Below, in pieces: positions 17,654 to 26,432 of a stretch of 64,000 nt of DNA (positions are counted from its first letter, which is position 1; the number at the start of each line of letters is the position of its first letter). A model generated the notes under the pieces. The model did no database searches. It saw nothing but the letters and a program-made list of their open reading frames with translations, and was not told the origin of the DNA. Source of the stretch: UBA2705 sp963977125 (GTDB lineage: Bacteria > Pseudomonadota > Alphaproteobacteria > Micavibrionales > Micavibrionaceae). Position numbers and translations under genes: made by a program. The DNA is taken from positions 186,001-250,000 of the forward strand of contig CAXBNJ010000004.1 of assembly GCA_963977125.1 (NCBI GenBank). The letters run 5' to 3'.

Positions 17654-18424
17654 TTAGCTGTTATGTGTTTCGGCTTGGCGGCACTGTGCGCCACCAAAGC
17701 GGCGATCACGTTGCGAGAATATTTCAATCGCTTCAATCAAACTACTTTTATTAAAATCTGGCCATAAGACATCCATAAACACAAGCTCACTATAAGCGCA
17801 TTGCCATAGCAAAAAGTTACTAATGCGATGTTCGCCGCTCGTGCGAATAACCATATCAGGATCAGGTAAATCTTTGGTCATGAGGAAGGATTCAAAACGA
17901 CTCTCAACTTCTTCAATATCAGGGCTATAATCTTTTTGCGCATAATCAGCAATCATAGCATGGGTCGCAAATGCAATTTCGTCACGCCCGCCATAATTAA
18001 GCGCGATGGTTAGCTGTAAACCATCATTCGAAATTGTCAGCTGTTCAGCCTGTTCAATTAAACATCTTGTATCTTTAGCCAACATAGTGCGATCGCCAAT
18101 AACCCGCAAACGCACATTATCTTTATGAAGATCCGCGGTCTCCGCACGTAAATAAATACGCAAAAGACGCATTAATTCACGCACTTCTGTCTCTGGTCGC
18201 CGCCAATTTTCCGAAGAAAACGCAAAAAGCGTTAAAAAACGCACGTCAAGCTCCGCCGCCGCACGCACAGCGCGCCGCGTACTTTCAACGCCTGCCTTAT
18301 GCCCCGCTTTGCGTGGCAATCCACGCGCATTGGCCCAACGACCATTACCATCCATGATAATGGCAATATGTTCAGGTCTTTTCAACGCAGTATTAATCGT
18401 CGAAATTGTGGAGTCTTTAGGCAT
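17654..18424 (-). CDS. uppS: Undecaprenyl diphosphate synthase
   Basis: cis-prenyltransferase that makes the C55 carrier for peptidoglycan and other envelope glycans. The catalytic Asp lies in I-M-D-G-N-G-R-W-A near residue 25. The H-K-A-G and F-S-S-E-N-W-R-R motifs follow, and the C-terminal R-I-S-N-F-L-L-W-Q binds the diphosphate and metal. The 256-residue length is normal. It sits between frr and cdsA, the standard order, and shares isoprenoid precursors with dxr in the same cluster. Confidence 0.96.
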   Translation of the reverse strand: MPKDSTISTINTALKRPEHIAIIMDGNGRWANARGLPRKAGHKAGVESTRRAVRAAAELDVRFLTLFAFSSENWRRPETEVRELMRLLRIYLRAETADLHKDNVRLRVIGDRTMLAKDTRCLIEQAEQLTISNDGLQLTIALNYGGRDEIAFATHAMIADYAQKDYSPDIEEVESRFESFLMTKDLPDPDMVIRTSGEHRISNFLLWQCAYSELVFMDVLWPDFNKSSLIEAIEIFSQRDRRFGGAQCRQAETHNS

Positions 18425-18475
18425 ATTTAGATACTCATTCTAAATGATTTATCAAGCGATCATCGGACGCATAAA

Positions 18476-19030
18476 TTACACCGTCATGATGTCTTTTTCT
18501 TTTTGTACTAACATCTCGTCAACACGCGCAACAAAACCATCGGTTACTTTTTGAACTTCTTCAGACAAACGTTTATGTTCATCTTCACCAATATCTTTAT
18601 CGGATTCCATTTTCTTGAGGCCATCCATGCCATCGCGGCGAACATTACGGATTGAAATACGTGCGGCTTCAGCATATTTACCAGCCACTTTACCAAGCTC
18701 AGCACGGCGCTCTTCGTTTAATTCAGGTACAGGGATGCGAATAACACTGCCTTCAGCTTGTGGGTTCAAGCCCAAACCAGAATCGCGTATAGCCTTCTCA
18801 ACAGCTTTTGCTTGCGAGGCATCCCAGACACTTACAGTAAGCATACGTGCTTCAGGCACAGAAACTGTACCGACCTGATTAAGCGGCATTTTAGATCCAT
18901 AAACATCGACGACCACAGGCTCCAACATATTTGCAGAAGCGCGGCCTGTACGTAGACCAGAAAATTCTTGCAGCAAATTATCAATTGCGCCCTTCATTCT
19001 TCTTTCAAGATCTGTTTTATCATAGCTCAT
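18476..19030 (-). CDS. frr: Ribosome recycling factor
   Basis: Splits post-termination ribosomes together with EF-G. The 184-residue protein has the near-universal features: the L-R-T-G-R-A-S motif around residues 25-31, the V-D-V-Y-G-S hinge, the R-I-P-V-P-E-L-N-E-E-R-R region, and the long terminal helices of the three-helix bundle. It lies 74 bases after pyrH and about 50 bases before uppS, with no terminator between. Confidence 0.97.
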   Translation of the reverse strand: MSYDKTDLERRMKGAIDNLLQEFSGLRTGRASANMLEPVVVDVYGSKMPLNQVGTVSVPEARMLTVSVWDASQAKAVEKAIRDSGLGLNPQAEGSVIRIPVPELNEERRAELGKVAGKYAEAARISIRNVRRDGMDGLKKMESDKDIGEDEHKRLSEEVQKVTDGFVARVDEMLVQKEKDIMTV

Positions 19031-19104
19031 TTTATACCGGCTCCATTTTTGTTAAATTTTGTTAAATCGAGACTATCTCTATAGCCTACTAATCAATAAA
19101 TTAA

Positions 19105-19857
19105 TTAATCGCCCACAATTGTGAATGTCCCTTTGCCTTGAACGATATTCGCAAAGTTATTTTCTTCGCGGATATTAAACACAGCAATCGGCACTGAATT
19201 GTCACGAGCCAGCGATATCGCTGTTGCATCCATGACTTTAAGGTCTTTGGTTAGAACGTCCATATAAGAGACTTTATCATAACGCACTGCATTTGGGTCT
19301 AAATGCGGATCGGCATTATAAACGCCATCAACTTTAGTGCCCTTCGCGATTAAGTCGCAATTCATCTCTGATGCGCGCAATGATGCGCCCGTGTCTGATG
19401 TAAAATAAGGATTGCCCGTACCTGCAGCAAAAATAACAACGCGACCTTTATCCATATGGCGCATCGCGCGGCGTCGAATATAAGGCTCACAAATTTCATC
19501 CATACGAATGGCGGATTGCACGCGGGTTTGCACCCCGATGCCTTCTAACGCATTTTGTAAGCAAAGCGCGTTGATAACGATGCCGAGCATACCCATATGG
19601 TCAGCCGCTGTGCGGTCCATGCCTTGTGAAGCGCCAGAGACGCCGCGGAATATATTTCCTGCCCCCAGAACGACGCAGACCTGAACGCCCATATTAACAA
19701 CATCTTGAATATCGCGCGCAACGCGGGCTACGGTTTCAGGATGCAAACCAAATTCATTTGGCCCCATCAGAACTTCGCCTGACATTTTCAGAAGAACGCG
19801 TTTATAAGGTAAGTTTTTTGGCATATTTTCTTGTACTGGCTTCACGTTAGCGCTCAT
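19105..19857 (-). CDS. pyrH: Uridylate kinase
   Basis: Phosphorylates UMP to UDP in pyrimidine synthesis. It belongs to the amino-acid kinase fold, with V-L-L-K-M-S-G-E-V-L near the start, a V-V-L-G-A-G-N-I-F-R-G glycine loop, D-R-T-A-A-D-H-M-G-M-L and the T-G-N-P-Y-F-T-S-D-T region. Length 250 is typical with a short N-terminal extension. It heads the envelope cluster. The region upstream is shared with a divergent small ORF and probably contains promoters in both directions. Confidence 0.97.
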   Translation of the reverse strand: MSANVKPVQENMPKNLPYKRVLLKMSGEVLMGPNEFGLHPETVARVARDIQDVVNMGVQVCVVLGAGNIFRGVSGASQGMDRTAADHMGMLGIVINALCLQNALEGIGVQTRVQSAIRMDEICEPYIRRRAMRHMDKGRVVIFAAGTGNPYFTSDTGASLRASEMNCDLIAKGTKVDGVYNADPHLDPNAVRYDKVSYMDVLTKDLKVMDATAISLARDNSVPIAVFNIREENNFANIVQGKGTFTIVGD

Positions 19858-19955
19858 AATTTTATCTTTCGCATGTGGTTATATTGCGATTAAACAGTTT
19901 AGTTTCAGCGGCTAGTGATAGCAAGCTTTACTGCTTTGAAGCAAGCATTTAATTA

Positions 19956-19984
19956 TTGACAAAACACGCGTCTGTTAATATGGT
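19956..19984 (+). promoter_or_regulatory. Sigma-70-type promoter ahead of the proline-rich ORF
   Basis: TTGACA at 19956-19961, a 17-base spacer and TATGGT at 19979-19984, about 35 bases before the ATG at 20021. It points away from pyrH. Confidence 0.5.
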
Positions 19985-20020
19985 AAAAGACCCCTGTTTC
20001 ACAAGGAAGATAAAACCGCC

Positions 20021-20161
20021 ATGCCGATTAGCCCTATAGCGCCCATTAAACCTATCTGGCCAACACGCCCGCGCACACGCGAAGAGCGCGAGCATGACCC
20101 CATAAAGCCGCCACCAAAAAAGCCCGAAGACAATAAACGCACAGCACCTAAACCCGCTTAA
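20021..20161 (+). CDS. Very small proline-rich protein, unknown
   Basis: A 46-codon ORF starting M-P-I-S-P-I-A-P-I-K-P and rich in Pro, Lys, Arg and Glu; it has no hydrophobic segment and would be disordered. Support comes from an AAGGAAG ribosome-binding site, a well-spaced TTGACA promoter and an isolated position in the otherwise empty gap between pyrH and the CsaA-like gene. I do not recognise a family. A short CCCG/CGGG inverted repeat overlaps the stop. Confidence 0.5.
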   Translation: MPISPIAPIKPIWPTRPRTREEREHDPIKPPPKKPEDNKRTAPKPA

Positions 20162-20184
20162 CGGGATTACCCTCAATCACATAT

Positions 20185-20526
20185 TTAGAATAATCGACCG
20201 CCTATAGGCACATCTTGGCTTGGGCCGATCAAAACGGCTTCGCCATCATCGCCCGGCATTGCTAATGTCAGAAACTCAGACATAAACTTACCAATTTGGC
20301 GCGGCGGAAAATTAACAACCGCGAGAACCTGCTGCCCAATTAAAGAGTCAACATCATGATGCTGCGTTATCTGCGCGGAGCTTTTACGAATGCCCAACTC
20401 CTCACCAAAATCAACCCAGATTTTAATTGCAGGTTTACGTGCTTCAGGAAAATCCTCAGCTCTAACAATACGGCCAACACGAATATCAACGCGTGAAAAC
20501 TCGTCCCATGTTAAATTTTGCTCCAT
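20185..20526 (-). CDS. csaA: CsaA-like tRNA-binding-domain protein
   Basis: A 113-residue single-domain OB-fold protein of the EMAP/Trbp111/CsaA family (V-D-I-R-V-G-R-I-V, then K-I-W-V-D-F-G, S-S-A-Q-I-T and V-V-N-F-P-P-R-Q-I-G). Homologues bind tRNA or assist protein export; the role here is inferred. ATG at 20526 was chosen because GGAG sits just upstream and the family starts there. An ORF extended to 20559 adds 11 residues with no family support. Confidence 0.88.
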   Translation of the reverse strand: MEQNLTWDEFSRVDIRVGRIVRAEDFPEARKPAIKIWVDFGEELGIRKSSAQITQHHDVDSLIGQQVLAVVNFPPRQIGKFMSEFLTLAMPGDDGEAVLIGPSQDVPIGGRLF

Positions 20527-20557
20527 GACCACTCCTTCAAACAAATAAAAATCTCTC

Positions 20558-20592
20558 AAAAAAAAAGCAGCGCAATAATAACAAAGCGCTGC
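20558..20592 (-). terminator. Intrinsic terminator after tsf
   Basis: GCAGCGC and GCGCTGC arms at 20567-20573 and 20586-20592 (a 12-base loop), followed on the minus strand by nine T residues. It is 32 bases past the tsf stop and ends the rpsB-tsf operon. Confidence 0.9.
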
Positions 20593-20623
20593 CTTAAAAA
20601 TCCAAAATAAAAGATATAAAGAA

Positions 20624-21547
20624 TTAACCGTTTACAGTTTTCGCAACTTCAGCGGCGAAATCTTCTTCTTCTTTTTCAATGCCGTCACCAAGTAAGAAGC
20701 GAACATAACCGCTTAATTTAATTGGCGCGCCAACATCTTTTTCAGCAGCCTTGATCACGTCAGCAATTTTAGTTTCGCCATCGATAACAAATTTTTGCTC
20801 TGTAAGGCAAATTTCTTCGAAATATTTACGCATACGACCAACAATCATTTTTTCGATGATTTCAACAGGCTTGCCTGATTCAGCCGCTTGATCCATCAAT
20901 ACAGCTTTTTCACGAGCTGCGACTTCTGGGTCAACGCTATCAATATCAAGAAATTCAGGGTTCGCAGCAGCAACATGCATTGCAAGCTGTTTGCCCAGTG
21001 CTGCCAAAGCAGCTTTATCGCCTTCTGATTCCAAAGCAACCAAAACACCAATTTTACCGATGCCTGCGCTTAATGCATTATGCACGTAGCTTGCCACGTA
21101 ACCATTAGAAACAGTCAGTTTTTCCATGCGACGAATCTGCATGTTTTCACCAATTGTCGCCACAAGGTCAGAGCGTGTATCATCAACAGATTTGCCACCA
21201 GTGCAAGTCGCTGCGTTTAACGCTTCAACGCTATCAACGCCCAATGCCAAGCTTGCAACATCTTTTGCAAAGTCTTGGAATTTGTCGTTACGTGCAACAA
21301 AGTCAGTTTCTGAGTTGATTTCAACAACAACAGCCGATGTGCTATCATCACTCGTTACAACAGCCACAACGCCTTCAGCCGCTGTACGGCCAGACTTTTT
21401 AGCCGCTGACGCCATACCTTTAGTACGAAGCCAATCAACAGAAGCTGACATATCGCCGCCATTTTCAACAAGCGCCTTTTTAGCATCCATCATGCCAACG
21501 CCAGTTTTTTCACGAAGTTCTTTTACTTGAGATGCAGTAATAGACAT
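20624..21547 (-). CDS. tsf: Elongation factor Ts
   Basis: Nucleotide exchange factor for EF-Tu. The 307-residue protein opens with the UBA-like domain (V-K-E-L-R-E-K-T-G-V-G-M-M-D-A-K-K-A-L) and continues with two dimerisation subdomains. The conserved T-D-F-V-A-R-N is near residue 80. It is the second gene of the rpsB-tsf pair and is followed by a strong terminator. Length matches alphaproteobacterial EF-Ts. Confidence 0.97.
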   Translation of the reverse strand: MSITASQVKELREKTGVGMMDAKKALVENGGDMSASVDWLRTKGMASAAKKSGRTAAEGVVAVVTSDDSTSAVVVEINSETDFVARNDKFQDFAKDVASLALGVDSVEALNAATCTGGKSVDDTRSDLVATIGENMQIRRMEKLTVSNGYVASYVHNALSAGIGKIGVLVALESEGDKAALAALGKQLAMHVAAANPEFLDIDSVDPEVAAREKAVLMDQAAESGKPVEIIEKMIVGRMRKYFEEICLTEQKFVIDGETKIADVIKAAEKDVGAPIKLSGYVRFLLGDGIEKEEEDFAAEVAKTVNG

Positions 21548-21585
21548 TTCATTATCCTTATTTTTTTAGTGTTAGATATTTCAAA

Positions 21586-22392
21586 TTAAGCTGAAGCTTT
21601 AGCTTTTGATTTTTCTTCTGTTTTTGTTGCTTCATTTGCAGCTTCTTCTTTTGGAAGCTCAACTTTCACATCAATCGCTTCGCCAATGTCAGTGCCCGAA
21701 GCTGTAAGTTCAGCTTGGATACCTTCAAGGACAGCGCCAGAAACAAGTTCACAATATAAATCAATTGCACGTGCCGCATCATCATTGCCAGGAACGGGGT
21801 AATCAATGCCAGCCGCGCTAACATTAGTATCAACGATACCGATTACAGGAATACCAAGCTTGTTGGCTTCTAGAACAGCAATGGCTTCTTTTTTACAATC
21901 AATGATGAACACAACATCAGGCTGGCCGCCCATGTTTTTAATACCACCAATAGCCAGTTCAAGCTTGTCACGCTCGCGCGAAAGCATGATGTTTTCTTTT
22001 TTCGTACGCAAACGCATGTTTTCATCACTGAGCATGCTATCAAGCTGCTTTAGGCGTGCTATAGACTTAGAAATTGTTTTCCAGTTTGTAAGCATGCCAC
22101 CTAACCAGCGGTGATTCACGTAATATTGACCACAGCGCATAGCTGCTTCTTTTACTTTATCTTGTGCTTGGCGTTTTGTACCAACGAATAAAACACGACC
22201 GCCTTTAGCCGATGCGGCTTTAACAACGTCAAGGGCTGAGCCCAAAGCTGGTACTGTTTTTTGTAGATCAATGATGTGTATACCGTTACGCACACCAAAG
22301 ATGAAATTACGGTTTTTTGGGTTCCAACGGTGTGTGTTGTGGCCGAAGTGAACACCAGCTTCGAGTAGTTGACGCATTGTAAATGTAGGCAT
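21586..22392 (-). CDS. rpsB: 30S ribosomal protein S2
   Basis: Small-subunit ribosomal protein. The 268 residues begin with L-L-E-A-G-V-H-F-G-H and contain R-W-L-G-G-M-L-T-N-W and the P-V-I-G-I-V-D-T-N motif. The last 30 residues are a Lys/Glu/Ala-rich extension beyond the usual S2 end, common in alphaproteobacteria. A GGAG ribosome-binding site precedes the ATG. The long 5' gap could hold an autoregulatory leader. Confidence 0.97.
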   Translation of the reverse strand: MPTFTMRQLLEAGVHFGHNTHRWNPKNRNFIFGVRNGIHIIDLQKTVPALGSALDVVKAASAKGGRVLFVGTKRQAQDKVKEAAMRCGQYYVNHRWLGGMLTNWKTISKSIARLKQLDSMLSDENMRLRTKKENIMLSRERDKLELAIGGIKNMGGQPDVVFIIDCKKEAIAVLEANKLGIPVIGIVDTNVSAAGIDYPVPGNDDAARAIDLYCELVSGAVLEGIQAELTASGTDIGEAIDVKVELPKEEAANEATKTEEKSKAKASA

Positions 22393-22841
22393 AGTTTTCT
22401 CCTAGTTTTCGGTTTTGAGCCTCTGCTGAACAAAGTAAAAGACTTTCAACGTTTAAAACGCTTAATCATCTTCACCGAAACATTACCTCATTATTAAGGT
22501 AAAATTCAGCATGTGAAATTAAGTACATGAGGTGTTTACTGGTTCTTCGTGTAAAAATCAAGGGAAATATCCTTATTTTTCGCCTAGAGTCACGTTTAGA
22601 ACCAAAAAATCTTCCTAGTCTAAGCATATCAAGGCAACAGCATATATACACCCCACTTAATCACAAGGGTGAAAGCTCTTTGATGATTCTCAAATTAGAA
22701 GCCTGAAACAATATAAAGTTACTATTCTAAACACTATTTATTAATTTAAACTTATGCGATAATCTTTACACTTTATAAACCAATATCAGTCTATGCTAAT
22801 TAAGTTTTTAATATACATTTTAATATACATTTGGAGGAATT
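22393..22841. promoter_or_regulatory. Divergent intergenic region between rpsB and the Cache-protein gene
   Basis: A 449-base stretch without a convincing gene, more A+T-rich than its flanks. It must hold the rpsB promoter and leader on one strand and the promoter of the 22842 gene on the other. Just before the right-hand gene a 12-base unit (TTTAATATACAT) is repeated twice in tandem, followed by a strong GGAGG. I could not fix a promoter or a known ribosomal leader fold by eye. Confidence 0.4.
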
Positions 22842-23414
22842 ATGTCCCAGAATAAATTTTTACTTACGAGCGCTGCAATTGCGACTCTATTTCTATCTGC
22901 AGGCGCGCAAGCTCAAGAATCTATTGGCGCAGACGCAGCGAAATCATTTATTAATGACCATGTTGCTTCATGGTTGAGCGATACAACAATAACAGATGCG
23001 ATTACAGCTCAAAACACAGCCTATGCCGGCTTAGATGAGGCGGCGGTTATCGCCCTTGATAAGAAATGGCGTGCCGATGACGAAGCGTTAATCAACAGCA
23101 CCACACAGAACGCCCTATCGACATTTTTAAAAGATAAACAAGACACAAGCGAAGGCCTGTTCACTGAAATATTCATCATGGATGATAAAGGCATGAATGT
23201 CGGTCAAAGCACTCTAACCTCTGACTACTGGCAAGGCGACGAAGCCAAATGGCAAAAAACTTATGCCGTTGGCGCTGATGCCGTCCATGTCAGCGAGGTC
23301 GAGTTTGACGAATCCTCACAAAGCTACCAAGTGCAAATCAGCACAACAATCAATAAAGATGGCCAAGCTATTGGTGCCATCACACTTGGTGTGAATGCTG
23401 AGATGATTGAATAG
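22842..23414 (+). CDS. Secreted single-Cache-domain protein
   Basis: A 190-residue protein with a signal peptide (cleavage near G-A-Q-A-Q, about residue 24) and no other membrane segment, so probably periplasmic. Its C-terminal half follows the Cache (PAS-like extracellular sensor) pattern: I-M-D-D-K-G-M-N-V, S-D-Y-W-Q-G-D-E-A-K-W and a final N-K-D-G-Q-A-I-G-A-I-T-L-G-V. Cache domains usually form part of a membrane receptor; here the domain stands alone. The next gene, 82 bases on, is a chemotaxis receptor, which suggests a ligand-binding or sensory partner. That pairing is inference. Confidence 0.72.
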   Translation: MSQNKFLLTSAAIATLFLSAGAQAQESIGADAAKSFINDHVASWLSDTTITDAITAQNTAYAGLDEAAVIALDKKWRADDEALINSTTQNALSTFLKDKQDTSEGLFTEIFIMDDKGMNVGQSTLTSDYWQGDEAKWQKTYAVGADAVHVSEVEFDESSQSYQVQISTTINKDGQAIGAITLGVNAEMIE

Positions 23415-23496
23415 TCCTGATTTAAAGACATCAAAACAATTAAAATCTTTAAAATTATTAAATTGAATTACAATTAATACTGGAGCGCGATGACCC

Positions 23497-25122
23497 ATGA
23501 ATAAGCTAATGAACTCTATTGCTTTTAAACTTATTAGCCTTGTGGCCATTGTCACCGCGCTCTTTTTTATCGCCCTTACGGGCTACTTATCCTATCAAAA
23601 CAAGAATGCTTTGAAGCATATATATCATGATCAGAACCAAGGTATAACCAATCTATATAACGCTATCACTTACCCTTCTTTTCGTTTCAAGAACGGCACT
23701 AAGATTCTTGAAGCATTTAGTGAGACCATTACTGGTGACAATAAAGGCCTAGCGAACCTTCTTGCCGTTGACAAAGATGGCAATATGTTAACACAATACG
23801 CATCAGAACATTATAAAGACTTTGATCTGCTCACAGCCTTGCAAAGCATTGATAAAGATGAAACCTCCATCAATTTTGTCACGCCAGATCACAACGTTAT
23901 CATTAGCAAAATCTATGACAAAGTGAAAAATACAGAATATGGGTATTTAGCCCTCGCTTGGTCCCTTTCAGAACAAAAGAAGATTACCAAAGACGGCATA
24001 ATTAACATGGTGGTTAGCTCTACCATCATTACAATTGCCTTAATTGCGCTAATCTCTTTGTTAATGAATAAATTCATCCTAACGCCTATGCAGAACTTAA
24101 AATCATCTATGGGAACGCTAGCCAACGGGGAACTTGATATTGAAATTCCTTATACGCAGCAAAAAGATGAAATAGGACAAATGGCTAAGACCTTATTGGT
24201 TTTCCAAGAAAAAAGCCGCGAGAATTTGTCCATGCAAGCACAGCAAGAACAAGTTAAAATCCAAGCTGAAGCTGATAAAAAAGAAGCCATGGCGAACTTA
24301 GCAAGCGAATTTGACAGCTCTGTTGGTACATTACTAACCGAAGTCAGCACAGCGGTTAAAACAATCTATCAGAATGCCGAAGCGTTGAAAAATGGTGCAA
24401 ACGAAATTTCTGCCAATAGCGTTAAAATCAATGACTCTTCTGAAGCCTCATCAGCGAACACGCAAACAATCTCTGCTGCGGCTGAGGAGATGAGCAGCTC
24501 CGTGCAAGAGATCTCTCAACAGGTCATCAACACAAAGAATATCGCCAGTGATGCGGTGACTAAAGCCGGTGAAGCGGTTATCGTTATTAATACGTTGAAA
24601 GAAAACGCCGTTGATATTCAAAATGTTGTAAAACTAATTAGTGAAATTGCCGAACAAACAAACCTTCTTGCTTTAAACGCGACAATCGAAGCGGCGCGTG
24701 CTGGCGAAGCGGGTAAAGGATTTGCCGTTGTTGCCGGTGAGGTTAAAAGCTTGGCCAATGAGACGGCCAAAGCGACGACTGAAATCGCCGAAAAACTCGC
24801 AGGTATTTTATCTAATGCGGAAGATTCTGCGCAAACTATCGGCTCTGTTAATACCGTCATTGGTCAGATTGATGAATATGCAACGACCATTGCAGCGGCA
24901 ACAGAAGAACAATCGGCAACCAGCTCAGAGGTCTCTGCCCGTATCAGCGATACCGCAACAAGCATTCGCGAAGTGTCAGAAAGCATACGCACAGTGACGG
25001 ATCAAGCGGCACAAAACAACGAACAAACCGAAGCACTTCTTGACATCGCTATGATGCTCGAAACACAGTTTAAAGACTTAGCGCAACAGGCACAAAGCTT
25101 CTCGGACAGGGTTCGCGGTTAG
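23497..25122 (+). CDS. Methyl-accepting chemotaxis protein
   Basis: A 541-residue transmembrane receptor. It has a first membrane helix at about residues 9-31, a periplasmic sensor region of about 130 residues, a second helix at about 170-190, a HAMP linker (S-S-M-G-T-L-A-N-G-E-L-D-I-E-I-P), and a long cytoplasmic coiled coil. The CheA/CheW-binding tip is at about 383-420, with E-Q-T-N-L-L-A-L-N-A-T-I-E-A-A-R-A-G-E. No C-terminal CheR-binding pentapeptide is evident. The GGAG ribosome-binding site is close to the ATG. It is probably cotranscribed with the Cache protein. The ligand is unknown. Confidence 0.93.
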   Translation: MNKLMNSIAFKLISLVAIVTALFFIALTGYLSYQNKNALKHIYHDQNQGITNLYNAITYPSFRFKNGTKILEAFSETITGDNKGLANLLAVDKDGNMLTQYASEHYKDFDLLTALQSIDKDETSINFVTPDHNVIISKIYDKVKNTEYGYLALAWSLSEQKKITKDGIINMVVSSTIITIALIALISLLMNKFILTPMQNLKSSMGTLANGELDIEIPYTQQKDEIGQMAKTLLVFQEKSRENLSMQAQQEQVKIQAEADKKEAMANLASEFDSSVGTLLTEVSTAVKTIYQNAEALKNGANEISANSVKINDSSEASSANTQTISAAAEEMSSSVQEISQQVINTKNIASDAVTKAGEAVIVINTLKENAVDIQNVVKLISEIAEQTNLLALNATIEAARAGEAGKGFAVVAGEVKSLANETAKATTEIAEKLAGILSNAEDSAQTIGSVNTVIGQIDEYATTIAAATEEQSATSSEVSARISDTATSIREVSESIRTVTDQAAQNNEQTEALLDIAMMLETQFKDLAQQAQSFSDRVRG

Positions 25123-25155
25123 TCATTCTTATTAACTAAACGCTCCATAAATTTT

Positions 25156-25192
25156 AAGCCCGCCCCTTATCTCAAAAAAGGGCGGGCTTTTT
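25156..25192. terminator. Terminator between convergent MCP and aminotransferase genes
   Basis: AAGCCCGCCC(C)TT pairs with AAGGGCGGGCTT with one bulged C, followed by TTTTTATT on the plus strand. Flanking A residues give a weaker T tail on the opposite strand. Confidence 0.8.
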
Positions 25193-25213
25193 ATTGGAGG
25201 GAGGCGTTTATAA

Positions 25214-26392
25214 TCAAGCCAAAGCTTGCTCTAAACGTTTAATTGCTTCGTGTATTAAATTGTCTTTCTTGGCAAAGCATAAACGCATAAGCGTTTGAGG
25301 CGGCGGTAATGTTGATGCCGAATAAAACGGGCTCATTGGTATACCTGTCACGCCAGCTTTCTCCGTGAGCCAGACACAGAAATCATAATCACTGCCAACA
25401 AAACCAAGTTTCGCTGCGATGCGTGCAAAATCGACCGTTAGAAAATACGTGCCTTCACAGGGCAGAACATCAAAGCCAATCCGCCCGAGCCCTTCTGAGA
25501 GTATTTTTCGCCCGCCATCCATTTGCGCGGTAAGTTCTGCATAATAGCGATCATCCGCCCGTAAGCCTTTGGCTATAGCCACTTGTAAATTAGGCGGCGT
25601 TGTAAATGTTGTGAATTGATGAGCCGCAGCAATCGGTTTCAGCAAGGCTGCAGGCGCGGTGACATATCCAATTTTCCAGCCTGTCAGCGAAAAGGTTTTT
25701 CCGGCTGATCCAATGCGCACGCAACGCTCACGCATATGCGGTAAGCTCATTAATGGAATATGCGGACGACCGTCAAATAACAAATGTTCATAGACCTCAT
25801 CACAAACCGCATAAGCGTCAAATTCAATCAGAAGCTTGGCGATCATCTCAAGCTCTTCACGCGTAAAGACTTTTGCTGCTGGGTTTAGTGGCGTATTCAA
25901 AACGATCAGCTTGGTTTTACTTGAAAAAGCGGCACGCAATTCTGCTTCATCCAAGCGCCAATGCGGCGGCGATAAACGTACAAACTTAGCTATGCCACCC
26001 GCTATTTTTATTTGCGGTTCATAGCAATCATAAAAAGGCTCAATAATAATCGCTTCATCACCATCATTCAGCAAACCTTGGAAACAGCAATTTAACGCTT
26101 CTGTTGCCCCTGATGTGACCATCACTTCGCTCGCCGCATCAATATCAAGCCCATAAAAGCGCTTATTATCCTCGGCGACCGCTTCGCGCAAATCCTGCAC
26201 GCCCATTAAAGGCGGATATTGGTTATAGCCACTAATAGTTTCCTCAGCAGCGGCCTCGCGTATCCAAAGCGGTCCATCCGTATCAGGGAAACCCTGACCC
26301 AGATTAATCGCGCCATGCTTCGCGGCCAGCCCTGACATCACAGCAAATATAGTCGTTGGAATATTTGAGAAAAATTCACTCGTTGGCTTCAT
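25214..26392 (-). CDS. Class I/II pyridoxal-phosphate aminotransferase
   Basis: A 392-residue fold-type I aminotransferase close to the kynurenine/methionine aminotransferase group (YbdL-like). It starts with I-N-L-G-Q-G-F-P-D, has A-V-C-D-E-V-Y-E-H-L for the cofactor-binding Asp/Tyr, and S-A-G-K-T-F-S-L-T-G-W-K-I-G with the PLP-binding Lys. The likely substrate is methionine or aromatic 2-oxo acids, but this cannot be fixed by eye. It lies 40 bases after dnaE and ends the long minus-strand run. Confidence 0.87.
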   Translation of the reverse strand: MKPTSEFFSNIPTTIFAVMSGLAAKHGAINLGQGFPDTDGPLWIREAAAEETISGYNQYPPLMGVQDLREAVAEDNKRFYGLDIDAASEVMVTSGATEALNCCFQGLLNDGDEAIIIEPFYDCYEPQIKIAGGIAKFVRLSPPHWRLDEAELRAAFSSKTKLIVLNTPLNPAAKVFTREELEMIAKLLIEFDAYAVCDEVYEHLLFDGRPHIPLMSLPHMRERCVRIGSAGKTFSLTGWKIGYVTAPAALLKPIAAAHQFTTFTTPPNLQVAIAKGLRADDRYYAELTAQMDGGRKILSEGLGRIGFDVLPCEGTYFLTVDFARIAAKLGFVGSDYDFCVWLTEKAGVTGIPMSPFYSASTLPPPQTLMRLCFAKKDNLIHEAIKRLEQALA

Positions 26393-26432
26393 TATGCGCT
26401 CCTCTATAGAAATGATATTCGAAAACGAATAT

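Noticed and set aside
19949..20176. 75-residue minus-strand ORF between csaA and pyrH
   Set aside because: Cys/Trp-rich composition typical of a reverse-strand shadow, and it covers the better supported plus-strand small ORF with its promoter.
21126..21530. 134-residue plus-strand ORF opposite tsf
   Set aside because: Antisense shadow of tsf with biased composition and no ribosome-binding site.
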